Shown: positions 1 through 11,800 of the stretch, piece by piece
Layout of the letters: each line of letters begins with the position of its first letter
Position numbering within the stretch: position 1 is the stretch's first letter
Source: Diatrype stigma
Lineage: Eukaryota; Ascomycota; Sordariomycetes; Xylariales; Diatrypaceae
NCBI GenBank assembly: GCA_022225965.2
Contig: JAKJXP020000030.1
Coordinates: forward strand, 1-64,000
Reading direction: 5' to 3'
DNA: 64,000 bases
Notes under the pieces: model-generated
Database searches by the model: none
Told to the model about the DNA's origin: nothing
The model's input: the letters and a program-made list of their open reading frames with translations, nothing else
Program-made: the position numbers and the translations under genes

Positions 1-46
<46 letters not shown>
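1..46. repeat. 46-nt poly-T run at window edge
   Basis: Positions 1-46 are all T. The run stops abruptly at a GCTGAC that is already inside an open reading frame of the transporter that follows. It is most simply a scaffold-end or library artefact. An inserted poly-A tail cannot be excluded from this window alone. Confidence 0.9.
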
Positions 47-50
<4 letters not shown>

Positions 51-755
51 ACTCGACGCGTAATATTATAGTCAACGCGTGGCTATCCAAGGCGCTCAAG
101 AACGTCGGCGAGCTCTTCGTCGCGCTGCAGGTGGTGGTGGTGGGCGTCAAGCTCAGCCTCAGCCTGCGGCTGTGGAAGAAGGGCTGCCCGGCGGAGGAGT
201 CGGGCGCCGTGCCGCTCGGCGCGCTGGCCTGCGTCGTCTTCGTGCGGTTCGTGCTGTGGCCGTTGTACGTGTGATCCTACTCTATCCTACCCTACCCTAC
301 ACGCCTCCTTACTTTCTTTCCCACATTGACCCCCCTTGTTAATCAATGGTACCAAACCCCGCAGAATCAGCATCCCGCTCATCTGGGTCCTCGCGACCCG
401 GACGAAGCTCCTTTCAGACGACCCCATGCTCTGGTGGGCCATGATGATGATGCCCGTGGGCCCGCCGGCAATGAAGAACCTCGCCCTGGCGGACGTAAGT
501 GGTACGAGCCAGCAGACGAGGATGTCGATAGCTAAATTCCTGACGGTAAGTTACAGTCGTTGTTTCTGTCAAACAAGACGTGAAATGAAAGGGCGGCATG
601 AGAGATGAGGAACCCTCACCCCCCCCCCTCTACAAAAACAAACCCCTAAAGAATCTTGCTAACGACAGTACGTATCTTAGCTATCCTATATCATAACACC
701 CCTGGTATCAATAGCGGTCGTCGGGGCGTTGTCGGCTGCGGAGGCAGCGAAATAG
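47..755 (+). CDS. PIN-like / auxin efflux carrier family transporter, 3' part
   Basis: This is the 3' end of a multi-pass membrane transporter that resembles the fungal members of the auxin-efflux-carrier (Mem_trans) family. Exons read as 47-264, 365-545 and 681-755. The introns start with GTACGT and GTAAGT. The spliced C-terminus carries hydrophobic segments (VALQVVVVGVKLSLSL; a WWAMMMMPVGPPA stretch; YIITPLVSIAVVGALSAAE), as expected of the last helices of these carriers. Intron 2 must use the second AG after GCTAAC: splicing at the first (CGACAG) would give a stop after three codons, whereas CTTAG gives LSYIITPLVS. The 5' part is missing because the frame is open back to the poly-T run. 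The substrate cannot be told from sequence; fungal members are not known to carry auxin specifically. Confidence 0.75.
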
Positions 756-1310
756 ACACGGATTTTCAATATAAAGGGGCTACATTCTTGAAGCAGATTC
801 TGGAATCGTCAGCACTGCATATAGACTTATAGTAAATATAGTAAACATATACATTTCCAGGTTTGACCTCTACGAGATACTCGGCTTGACTCCCGCACGC
901 AAGTCAAATCCCATGCAGCAAACAAGCGCAATGAAGTAACGTGGAAAGATAAGACCAAAAACACCAAATACTTTTGAAGGGTCAATATGCCATACTTCGC
1001 CGGTGAGGCGATCCTCTAGCTGTCGTTTGAATTTATTGGTTCCCTATTGCTAGCAGTAGCATGGACGAATGCCTGCGCTATCTCTACAGAGTACTTCCCT
1101 AAACGCCTGTGCATAGACGACTCCCCGAAGCCCGTATGCACTACCTATCATATCTCATGTGCTGATCGACGCGAGTGTTCGCTTGTTAAGACCTGTTGTG
1201 GCTGCGATATCCTGTGTCCGATCGTCTACGGATGCTGTCATCACCCCCCTCTAAGACTGCCTATTCTCACGGTAGCTTTGATCCATCGTTTGGCAAGCCT
1301 CAACTACCAC
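756..1310. other. Intergenic, convergent 3' ends
   Basis: This gap lies between the transporter stop and the NPL4 stop. I see no supported gene. A short open frame at 1047-1370 has no family resemblance and overlaps the NPL4 3' end. The gap should hold both 3' UTRs. Confidence 0.7.
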
Positions 1311-3495
1311 TCATGGCCCCTCGTGCTTGGCACGGTTGAAGGAGGGCCGATCTTCGTTATTCTCTCCTAGCCTAACGGCAGCAAGGCGCTTAGTAAGCGG
1401 TTCACCGGGTCTAGCGGAGGAAGAAGCACTATGTGATGGCATTGATGACGTGGCAGCAGAAGATGCGGCACTGTTTGCTTGAGCACCGTACCCGCTGCCA
1501 CCATCGTCGTTCAGAGGACGCTTCTTGATCTTGGGGATTCTCTCACCAGTCGATTGTAAGATTGCCTCCAAAGTTTGCCAACCAGGCGTCGAGAACAGCT
1601 GGTACGTGTCGGCAAGGTCGTGCTTCGTGGCTACTCGGCAAAGGAGGGCTTCCTCGTCCTGCGTCACGCTGTTAGCCTCGTGATGTTTCCGTACAATTCT
1701 CCTCCAAGCTTGGTTCTCACCTTAGATAGAACGCCCATTCCGTGGATGAAGTTTAGGAAATGGAGGTCCGACAAAGATCCGCTTTTATTGCCGCCGCTGG
1801 TGTCGAGGGCCTTCGCTACCGCAGTGGTGTCCTGCGCTTCTCCTACCGCTTCGCGGTTTTCGATGGGGAAGTTTGGGGTAGTGAACATTGGCTTGGGATC
1901 GGCCGGGAAGCCGTGAGTCAGGGTGACATAAAGGTACTCGACGGGGAAGGATGGCTTCGCATTTTCTTGCACATTAGCACCGTACTCATTTATCTTCCTA
2001 TAGAACACCTCGGGAATATATCGGGTACGGCTTGTCGAACCGTCGTCCTCTTCTTCCTCTCGCACAAGCATGACGGTAGGGTCGGCCGACGGCTCCATAA
2101 GGTCTGCCTTCACCATTTCGACAGCTTCATTCGAAACCTGGTAGGACGATATCGCGATCTGGCCTTCTTCATCGCCCGAGATAAGGCACGTGACAAAGTT
2201 GGAACCGAACCGCCCCGTGTCGCTCCATTTTGTTGGCTTCGGATGCTGTGCCTGTAGCCGAGCGGCGAAGCAGACCTCCAAAGAAGACAGATAATAGCTG
2301 TCTGCGTGTCTTTTGCAGATGACGGAGCCATCACCCTTGCCAGAATCTAGGAGGTCGGTGAAAATAACCCCAACTTGCTCTAAACCACACAGCCTCGCAA
2401 CCTCGTTGACGGCATTTTCATTCTCAAAGGTGTTCAACGAGATGCCGTCGACTTCGTCCACCTGAGGTGGCTCGTATATAGCTTCAACGATAGCTTTGAC
2501 ACCAAGAGGTACCTCTGTATATTCCGCGTAACGCCCGTATAGGTAGCCAAACCTCTGGCCCCCAGATTTTCGCCACGCATTCAGAAACGAGTTGACGATA
2601 TCGAAGGAAGCAAACTCGACATGATCGACCATGCGAAAACTCTGAGGTTGTAGAGTGATGGCACTGGGCTGGCACTTGGTACAGATTCCCTCGGGCCACT
2701 GGGGATGACCCGAAGGACAGTCGCGCTTGACCCGAAAGTAGGGCTCACTCAGGGGCGGAATGAAAGAGCTTCCGAGCTCAGGTTTGTTGGTAGCTGAGTT
2801 GATCTTTCGCAGGTAGGAATGGAAGGACAGGTATTTGATCTTTTTCTCGGCGAGATATTGGGGGTTGAAAGGATCGTAGGGCATGCAATAGTCACACATC
2901 CCCTTGGGCCCATGCCTACACATGCGCCCTTTACCCCGAGGGATCTTCCCGTCCTGCTTGTCGAGCCGATCATCGAGAGGCGACTGCTTCACTACCTCCC
3001 AAGGATTCTTGATTATTTGATTTGATGATGTCACCGGAGGGGGGTTCGAGGGATAATCTTCTGTAGGTAGAATAGGCTTCCCGTTGAGCCGGTTCGCTGT
3101 CGAAGAAAGGGACTGGGCAGAAGCGTCGCTCTGATCGCCGTTTGCGGTGCTACCTTGATGCTGGTAACTGATGAAAATGAGATCTCCGTGGTTCAAGCCT
3201 ATCTGCCCCAGCTTGTACTTTGCTATATCGGCAAGTCGTTTCGAATCTGTACCCTGTGGATTAGGCGACATAGAAAGGGTGTTCGGGTCGACGGTTGGCG
3301 GGAGGTGTTCTACGAGCTATGCACCATATGTATATTAGCCTGAGATGCTCATATCCAAGTATAGATGAAAAGGGGGGTGGACGGAGAACAGAAGCATGAA
3401 GCATGCCATACTTGACGTCCAAGTTCCGAGAATGTGTCGGTCTTCTCGACAGTAACCCGGATCATGCCATCCGGGCCACGAAGTCGCAGCAACAT
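1311..3495 (-). CDS. npl4: Npl4, ubiquitin-binding cofactor of Cdc48/p97
   Basis: Npl4 pairs with Ufd1 on the AAA ATPase Cdc48 and unfolds ubiquitylated proteins in ER-associated degradation and nuclear quality control. Three exons are supported: 3412-3495, 1721-3316 and 1311-1658, giving about 675 aa. Exon 1 (28 codons, starting [18 protein letters not shown]) supplies the ubiquitin-like N-terminus. It joins across a 95-nt intron to [14 protein letters not shown]. The zinc-finger region ([12 protein letters not shown]) lies near residue 145 and a second Cys pair ([16 protein letters not shown]) near 215. The MPN-like NPL4 core follows ([18 protein letters not shown]). Intron 2 (1659-1720) joins GVLSK to [22 protein letters not shown]; its AG directly after CTAAC is skipped for CGCAG. 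The C-terminal 60 residues are low complexity and the exact end is less certain. Confidence 0.93.
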
Positions 3496-5034
3496 GGCGA
3501 CTTATGTATGAGGGATATGAAGTATAGTATGTATATAGTTCACGCAGTTGCAGGTCGTATCGTCGCACTGCTTGCCGTCAGCGGGGGAGGGTGAATTTAG
3601 TGTATTCAGTAGGCTGTTCAGTAGGCATGCAGTATGGTTTAGTGGTCTAGTGGTTTAGGTGAGCTGAAGTGGGAGGTAATGGCTAGTTGCAGCTTTCTCT
3701 CGAGGAGTTTATCTATTGACAAAGGGTTTAAAGAAGAATGAACGGGCCTGCCTTTTCCCAAGAGTCCTGAAGTAGCAGTGGCGGAGAAACGACAGGAATC
3801 GCGGGCGTGGACTTGAATGGACTGTGAAAGTTGTATTTGGATAAGGTGGGATGCTTTGGCTCTCTGGCCTGGCAGCTTGGCAGTTTGGCAGTCTGAGATG
3901 CCTGGCTGACTGATTGCCAGGCACTGACGGCTGATGACGCGCCATGTTGCCGCTGCCATTCGTTACAGGTACCTATGTAGCCTGAGGGGTTGCTTTAGTA
4001 TGTAGACTAATTACTTCGGTTATGCAGAGGTGGCCCAAGCTCCTCACTCCCTTATGTGGGTAGCTTAAGCAAACTTATTATTAGCAATTTCGGTAGCAAA
4101 TGCAGCAGATGCAGCAAATAAATTGCATAAAGAACTGGACCACTACGTCAGCGCTGTCACAAATTCACAATGCTGGTGCAGGTGCTATGTAGGTACCCAC
4201 ATAAATCCAATGTACTAAGTGTGTAAGCAATAGGCAAACGCCCGAATAGGGGTGATCCTAAATCAACACCTGAGGACACCTATGGGAAACAGCCAGTTCA
4301 CAACCTCGCAGCCTCACACAGCCGTCACAAAACATGTAGGTGGTCAATAGTGCAAGCAGGCGGGTAGGTAGTCAATAGGGTCGGCCGTTGAAAAGAACAA
4401 TAGATAGATACACCATACGTTGTTTTCCACACGACAGGTTTTTATTGCAAAACTCTTCAAATCCATGCAACTCCAGCAAGAAAACACATGCCCTGACAAC
4501 CGCCCCCAACTTCCCATTCCTCGGGCTCAGGTAATAACTGTGGAAGAGCACGCGCTGAAGAGGTCACCCCAGACCCCGATCCCAGCCAACCTTCTCACCC
4601 AGTGCTGTTAGCCCATTGCAGAAATTAACATGCTCATCCAAAACCAGGTTACCTCCCTTACACCCCGGGTAGAGCGCTGCCGTCAAAACGAGTTGAAATA
4701 GTTTACACAGACAAGCATCAGAATGCCTTCACTTGCCCTTCCGGTCACATTAACGAGACTCAGGCCTCCTTGCTGTCCTTAGGTGAATCATTAGCCTCAG
4801 ATGGTATATGTCTTTATCACGAAGATAGCTCTCGCACTCTCCCGAACATTCCTAGGGTCGTCATATCCTCCTAGGCCCAAATATGAATCACTAAAAACAA
4901 CATGTATAATTGATCCTCTGATCCTCTAAGCAGCAGACCCAACCTCGGTGGGTGCATCAAGGGTTGCCGGCTTGGCCTAAATATTGCTTAGCAGAGATCA
5001 TAGAACAGGGGCTTATTGCATTCGGCAGAGATCA
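3496..5034. other. Intergenic, NPL4 upstream region
   Basis: The gap is 1.5 kb between the NPL4 start and the stop of the PWWP gene; both are on the minus strand, so it holds the NPL4 promoter and the PWWP 3' UTR. GGTACCTATGTAG and GTAGGTACCC motifs (about 3967 and 4191) belong to the dispersed TAGGTA family. No gene is supported. The 106-aa frame at 3639-3959 shows no recognisable features. Confidence 0.7.
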
Positions 5035-7343
5035 TCATACATCCTCATCAGCAGGCTTGTCTTCAGTCTCCGAGTCGCCTGTTGATGCCGTCTTGGCACC
5101 AGTCTCCTCCTTAGTCTGCTCGGGGGCAGCCACCTTCTGGGCATCCTTAGGCGAATCTGACTTCGCCTTAGTGGTAGTCTCCTTGACACCGTTGGTGGTC
5201 TCCTTGTCCTTCTTTGCACTCTCTCCAGAGGTGCCGTTGACTCCGTTCGTCGTAGCCGGGGCAGATGCGGGAGCTCCGTCCGTAGAGAGAATCTTATTCC
5301 ACTTGTCCAGAAGAGACTGTGAACGCGGCTTGAACTTGAACTCGTCTTCCTTCGGAATCGACTCCAGTTTGAGAATCGCCTTCAGAACCTTGTTGATCTT
5401 GGTCACTCGGATGATGGCAACCTCGAGGTCTGGGAAAGTCTCGAGTTTCGCAAGGAACTCCGACATGGGCTGCATTTCCTCTTCCTTGGGTTCTTGATCA
5501 CGGATGAGGAGGCCCTTCTGAAGTCTATGTCGCAAGAAGAGGATCTCTTTCTGTAGTTTGCGTCAGACGGCGCCAGCTCTCGACATCAGAAGATAGAGAG
5601 ATTAATAACATACCTCCTTGCGCATTTTCCGCTCTTCTGCGGTCAACTCTGGCTCCTTGTAGGCAGCAGCGGCGGCAGCAGCTTCTGCCTCTGCCTGTTT
5701 CGCTTCGGCATCCTTCGCTTCCTTTGCGGCCTTGCTCTGTTTAGATTTGGACTTGGATGCCTTCGAGGTCGACTCCTTGGCCGGGTTCGGAGACTGCGTG
5801 CCGTTGGCATTCTTGGGGGTCGAGTTGCTCGTCAGCTTGATCTTAGGTTTTTTGACGGATTCTGAACGCTGCGGGGTCTGTTATTTGTAGTTAGAAACCA
5901 GTGTGCCTATGGATCCAAAAGAGGCACTCACACTATGGTCCTCGTCTGCTTTGCGCTTCTTCGTCTTCTTCTTCTTAGAGCTCTCCACATTGTCCTCATT
6001 ATCCTCTTCGCCTGCCTCTACCATCTCGAGGTCACCATCCTCATCAACGGCCGGCTCCGCTGCCTTCTTCTTGGGCGTGCGGGCCTTTGCAGCCTTAGCC
6101 TCGAGGTTTGCGAGCCGCTGCTCTTCGAACTCGCGTAGGACATTCTTGTAGTAGTCTAGATCGTTGTGCTCGGCAGCAAGCAGATGGGCAGATTGAAGAT
6201 CCTTGCGCATCTTGGGCGTGATCAAATCTGCAACCGTGCTAGGATCAAGCTCGCTCAAGTCGGTATTGACCGTCCATCCACTGTATCGCAATTAGTATTT
6301 ACCATCATGAATTCATCTAGGGGCAAGGGAATTGTAGCGGGGACTTACAACTCGTTTGTGTGCAGATACATGACGGGGTAAGTGCGGTCCGCAGCCCTCT
6401 TGCCACCATCAGCGAAGTCTTCCCGGTAAGTTCCATCAGGGCGAGCAGCTGTCACAGGCCGAGTGCTAAGCATGTTCTGTGGCAGCATGTCCTCCTCGCA
6501 AATGATTACGGGCCACAGCGGGAAGCCCTTGAGCTTGGCAAAAAAGTGGTCACCAGGCTTTGCATCGAGATGAAGAATCTTTGCTTTGGAAGCCTTTTTG
6601 TTCAGCTTCTTGCCGCCCTTGAGATGCTCCGGAACTGTAGATGACTTGCGACGCGCCTTGGACTTGTCTCCACCCGCGTCAGCATCTGCTGAGCCTGAAG
6701 CTGCGGCAGACCCTGCAGCTCCATCAGCAGATTCATCAGCAGTCTTTTCTGGTTCAGCCTTCGTTTCCGTGACTGGCTCGGCGACATCTTCAGCTGGCTT
6801 GTCCGTCATGTCGACGTCGGTGCTGGTGGGCTTCTCTTCGTCCGCAGGGGCTGTGGTAGAGGCAGCGGCAGTTGAAGGTTCTGGATGGGCCAATTGGTTA
6901 GCAAGGGTCGCGAGATGGTCGAAATCAACAAGATTGGATAAATTAGGATGACAACTTTGATGATAATCTAACAATAGTATGCGAAGATGATGGCGCAGGC
7001 AAAAAGAAGGCAAAAAGAAGGGGACAGGGCGAGTCCGTTGAAGTCTACGCGACTTGACATGGGGACGTGCGAGGGAAGGTTAGGCTAGTTCCACTACGCG
7101 GTAGCAGCAACACGTACCTTCGGTTGGCTTATCATCCTCCGCGTTCTTGGCTTTGGCTTCTTCGCCCTTCTTCTCAGCGTCGGCAGCAGGCGCAGATTCT
7201 GCCTTGGATGAACTCGCGTCTGTGGCTGTCGCGCCTGACTCAGTCGCAGCTGCCTCAGCCGCAGGTGCAGGTGCAGCTGCAGATGCAGGAGCAGCCTCGG
7301 GAGGTTGCGCGTCCTCAGGAGCATGCGCCGTCTTGTCGGCCAT
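5035..7343 (-). CDS. PWWP-domain chromatin protein
   Basis: Five exons join in phase: 7118-7343, 6349-6880, 5932-6280, 5614-5877 and 5035-5550, about 628 aa. The first 170 residues are Ala/Glu/Lys-rich and look disordered. A PWWP domain follows at about 180-280 (GDHFFAKLKGFPLWPVIICEEDMLP, with FPLWP as the signature). PWWP domains usually read methylated histone lysines together with DNA. Charged linkers rich in Lys/Glu/Ser follow. The C-terminal part (LETFPDLEVAIIRVTKINKVL ... LLDKWNKIL) resembles the helical TFIIS-N/LEDGF-type bundle. The start is the ATG of MADKTAH; the frame extends to an upstream TTG that I reject. The likely role is a chromatin reader in a remodelling or acetyltransferase complex, inferred from domains. 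I do not assign a specific orthologue. Confidence 0.85.
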
Positions 7344-7877
7344 GTTGCTGAGCAAGGCTTGTGATACAAGGGCGTCGATATGGAGATGGATGGGAGATGG
7401 AGATGGTGTATGGTGTAGTGAATAGACTGTTGAGATGGTTAGTGTTCCCGAGTCGCGATGGATGGGGAGCTGAGGGTGGAAGGTGGAAACGAACTAAACG
7501 CGTCAGAGGCAAAAAAGTTATTGACCCGGAAGGACGTCGGGACTAAGCTAATTCAAAGCCGACGTTCACGATAGAGTGGGTTGTGCAATTGATCCGTCGA
7601 GTGTCAAGTGCAATTAGTGCTGGGGGATGGTAGGAATTGATACCAGGGGGGTTAAAAAAAGAACAATGTGAGAACGGAGTGTGAGTGGGATGGAAAGAGT
7701 GAAAAAAGAAAAAAACAACAGGACCAAGAAATCAATCAAGAGGGATCGATTGATTTGATGGGGGTTGAAAAAGGGAAGATACGCCTGTGCACCGACGAGA
7801 TGAGTTGATTTGACGCAGGCTTGTATGTAATGGAACATGGAAAGGTCATGTGACCTGCGTTTGTCGAGATGAGAAGA

Positions 7878-7941
7878 GGCAGTAACCAGTGATCACCGGG
7901 GCAGTAACCTGGCAGTCCTGGGCAGTAACCTGGGCAGTAGG
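7878..7941. repeat. Imperfect GGCAGTAACCTG repeats
   Basis: Four imperfect copies of GGCAGTAACC(T/A)G occur in 65 bases, interrupted by GGCAGTCCT. It is a short minisatellite between the PWWP and BRR2 genes. Confidence 0.7.
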
Positions 7942-8185
7942 CGGTCGGAAGAAGGCAGGAGGCAGTGGCAGAGTGGGCAGGCAGCAACCTGGAAGTAGGT
8001 ACTGCAGTTGTGAGGGAGGGAGTTGGAGAGTTGTTTCGCTGCGCTGCGGGTCTTACTACTAACCTTAGGTATTAACAAGTAAGTATTAACTATAGGTATT
8101 ATGTGACTTCCGAGGCGTGAGGTAACGCCAACACACACTCTGGAGTCTCCCTGCTTCTTTCTCGCCCACCGCCAGCTCCTTGGTA

Positions 8186-8236
8186 CGCACACCAGACGCA
8201 CACCAGACGCACACCAGACACCAGACACCAGACACA
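8186..8236. repeat. CACCAGACG/CACCAGACA microsatellite
   Basis: Tandem units of CACCAGACG pass into the shorter unit CACCAGA, followed by a pyrimidine tract to about 8275. It lies about 0.9 kb upstream of the PWWP gene start. Confidence 0.8.
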
Positions 8237-8822
8237 CCTCCTCTCCCCCCCTCCCCCCATCCACCCATCCACCCATTGGCATCTGCCTTCATCAAAATGA
8301 CCTCACTATCATAATCATCATCACTGCCACTGCCACCACTGCCACCAACATCCCTCTTTCAACAACTATCCACCACGTAGGCCATAGCAATAGGCATTCA
8401 ACAGGCCTCCGCCGACACCCTTAGATCCGAGATCAAATGGAAGTCTCTGGGTGGTAGGTAGAGTTTCCAGAACTGGGAACTCCAGAACTGGACTTCCCCC
8501 TCCCCCCAGGTTTTGTGGCCAGCCCACTGCCAATCCTGCCCTCTAGGCCTATTCGCACAGCCCCGAACCCGCACAACTGGATCTTGGGCCTTTCAAATTC
8601 TCGCAACGCAGCACGCATGATAGCCTTTCTTGAAGTCTGAAGCCCGAAGATCAAAATATTGGACATAAATTGACTAGCCGATGGGAGTCCACCCGGTGAT
8701 ATGCATTACCCCGACTCGCCCCTGCTGTATGTTACAGTGAGTTTCTTGTACAATAAATAGAATTTACCCCCACCTGCACGATTGTGGGATGCTCGTGGCG
8801 ATCCTGTCATTCTTTCATTCTT

Positions 8823-11800
8823 TCATTCTTCCTCCTCCTCGTCCTCCTCTTCCTCGTCATCCACGTCCATGCCTTCTGCGGCAGTGACGGAGAAGGCAGG
8901 TTCTTGATCCACGCCCACATAGCTGTCACTCATCAAGAACAGCTTTAGGTCGTGCTTCCCAGCTGTCGGCACCGTGTACTCGAGCCTCGTCTGGAGTTGC
9001 CGGCTGGGAATCGTAACTCTCTTGATGGCAAGTAGCGTCTTGGTGCTCTCTTCTCCCACTACCAACCACCAATTCTCGACCTTCTTGACGGGGTAGAACG
9101 GGGCATGAACTGTCGTATCCACCACCTCGTCCTCCTCAATCTCACGCTCTATCCGCACGTTCAAGTACGCAGGCTCTCCAGCACGGATGCTATCTTCTTC
9201 GAGGACGTCGAACTCGAGGGTGATGTCGGGGTACTTGTTATTCGTGAAAGCTGCCGCCTGCGCCAGTTGACTCTGCGTCAGACCCAGCCGCTCGACTAGT
9301 TTGGCATAATCGGGGTTTTCTTCGGGGTTCATCGCTTCCATGAAGCCAAAGATATCGGTGATGCTAAGACGCTGCAAGTTAGTGTTTTGAATAATATCAT
9401 GAAAGCTCGATAATACATACCCGAACTCGTTTGCCACCTTGACCACCTCGGGTGTGAAATGGGGGATCTGCTTCAGTGGACTGTCCCGATCCCACATGGC
9501 CTGAACCACCATTTGTGACATTTCCATGGCATTCATAGCATTAAGATGCCCATCGGAGGACAGAACGTCGACTGTTGCGCTCAGTAAGCTCAGGACCTTG
9601 GATATAATGACTTCCTGGTCTTTGGCGAGATCTATAGGCAATTGCATTCTCGAGAAGTGCGCCTGAAGCAGTACGAATGCCTTGAAATGTGGCGAATCGT
9701 ATGCAGCGTCGGTCATTTTGACTGGTATCCTGTCATAAATGCGGCGAAGGAGGTTGTCTTCGTGACGTCGGATCTGGATCGCCTCGAACTCTGTCGCCGA
9801 GGTCACGATCTCAAGTATGCCCTTCAGTTTAGTTCGTGATGTCAAGGATAGGAGGAAGGTCTGCATTGTAATGTAGGAAATGTTGTAGTAGGCCGCAATC
9901 ATCGCTGCATTCTGCGGAGCGACAGATCCATCATCTTCGTCAAAGTCGACGATCTTGGACTCAGTGAGCTCCTTCAGAGTAGTTTCGACGAGGTCAGAGA
10001 GATAGGCACTAAGAGCATCCTGTGTCAAGCTTGGCAAGCTGTAATAGCTTGGGTTCGCCAGTAGACGTCGGTAGAAGTACGTAAAGGTAGTCCAGTTGAT
10101 CGCATCCTCCGCAGATTCGATCATCTTTGTACTGATCTCAGTGACAAAGGCATCATGGACGAAGTTGTGAAGATGCGACTCGACTGGTAGAGCTTCAATG
10201 AGGAACTTCTTGAAGTATTCTCTCTTCACGGTAGGAACCATGAGCACTCCCCGTGCCTTTCGCTCATCCCTCGCAGGGTTTAGAGCTTTGCCAAACATTT
10301 GCAGCACCTCGCTGAGCGGGTAGTCAACATAGCGATGCTCGCGGCCTTCAAAATACTGAGTGCCCATCACAACAACTAAGTGTGCAGTGCAATCAAGTTC
10401 CCAGCAGACATCGCGAGACGCCACGAGAACTTGGATCGCGCCTTGGTTGTAGAGATGTAGAACAATGCGCTTATCGCTCTGGCTCAAAGCCTCATGATAG
10501 TAGCCAACCCCGTGAGACAGCGCTTCGGCCAGAGCTTCCTCGTGAACCCTCTCGAGCAGCGGGCGGAGTTGCTCGACGTCAACATGGAGGAATCGATCCT
10601 CGTCGTCGTCCGCTAAACAGGCGGCAAGTATGTCCCGCGCAGTAGCTCTTGTCTGCTTCCTGCTAGGGACGAATACGAGTGCGGGCTGATCAGGAGACGT
10701 CTCGGTAATGGCAAGATATGTCGGCTTAGCCATCGCAAGCATCAGAGAGGGGAAGTGTGGGATCGAGAAAGGCTGTATCCGGAGATCCAATGGTACTGGG
10801 CGCACATGAGGACTAAAATTGTAAGTATCCTTCTTTTTAGCATCAATCCACCCCGAGATATCGGAAGCGTTGGCTAAAGAAACACTCAAGCCGACAATCC
10901 GCATGGAGAGTTCTGCCGTAGTACGGATATAATGCATGCGAGATACAATGATCTCGTAGATATAGCCCTGCTGACCACCAAGTAGATGAAGCTCATCCGC
11001 AATGAACAATTCAACTGTGAGTATGTTTTTACGCCGCTGCCATTGCCGAGAGAGTACGTCCCATTGTGTTGGTGTAGCTAAGATGAGATCTCCTTTCTCG
11101 AGCAACTTGAGGTCGGTAGCGGTCTCGCCAGTCAGCTTAACGATCTCCTTGCCGCCACGCAGATGGCTAAGACGCTTCTGCCAGTCTTGGTAGCGGATGT
11201 CGACGATCTCCTGGAAGGGGGCGATATAGACAGCACGACCAATCTCGGGTTTTGACCAGTGGCGCAGCAGGGCGAATTCGGCGCACACCGTCTTTCCACT
11301 GCCGGTAGGGGCTCCAATGAAGACATTCTCATCTGTCGTGTACAACGAGTTGAAGGTTTGGGTTTGAATCTTGTTGAAGTAGGTCCAGCCTTCGTATAAG
11401 TTGGAGTAGTCCTTTGCCTTTAGGGCAGCAACAGACAAAGGCTGCAGATCGAGTAATTGGGTATGGGGTGGGAATTTCTCGGGCAGTATGAGCTTCTGGA
11501 AGGAGATGGGCAGCCTCGTCTCTGAGTGCATCCAGCGATCCGAGACAACAGAGATGAAATAATTAGGTGGCATGGGATCTGTGATTGGGACTGTAAAGTC
11601 GACAACGTGCTCGTTGGATTCCGAGATAGCGTAGTCCTTACGTAGAAGAAACTGGTCATAGAACAGGATATCCTCACCGTCACAATCTTCGACCATAATC
11701 CAGAAGTTCTCAGCAGAACCATGCACTTCATCATCCCATTGGAAATTAGGCGTAATGGTCAGCTCAACACGGAGCATAGACCGTGTCATGGGCTGCGCCT

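Larger units (their letters stand above)
7344..8822. other. Intergenic with low-complexity tracts
   Basis: This 1.5-kb gap contains the PWWP-gene promoter and the BRR2 3' flank. It holds a GGCAGTAACC repeat cluster (7878-7941), a CACCAGACG/CACCAGACA repeat (8186-8236) followed by a C/T tract, and a CAC-rich stretch at 8320-8350. No gene is supported. Confidence 0.7.

Noticed and set aside
3639..3959. 106-aa frame upstream of NPL4
   Set aside because: It is in the promoter gap, with no family resemblance and no codon bias; the real NPL4 first exon lies at 3412-3495.
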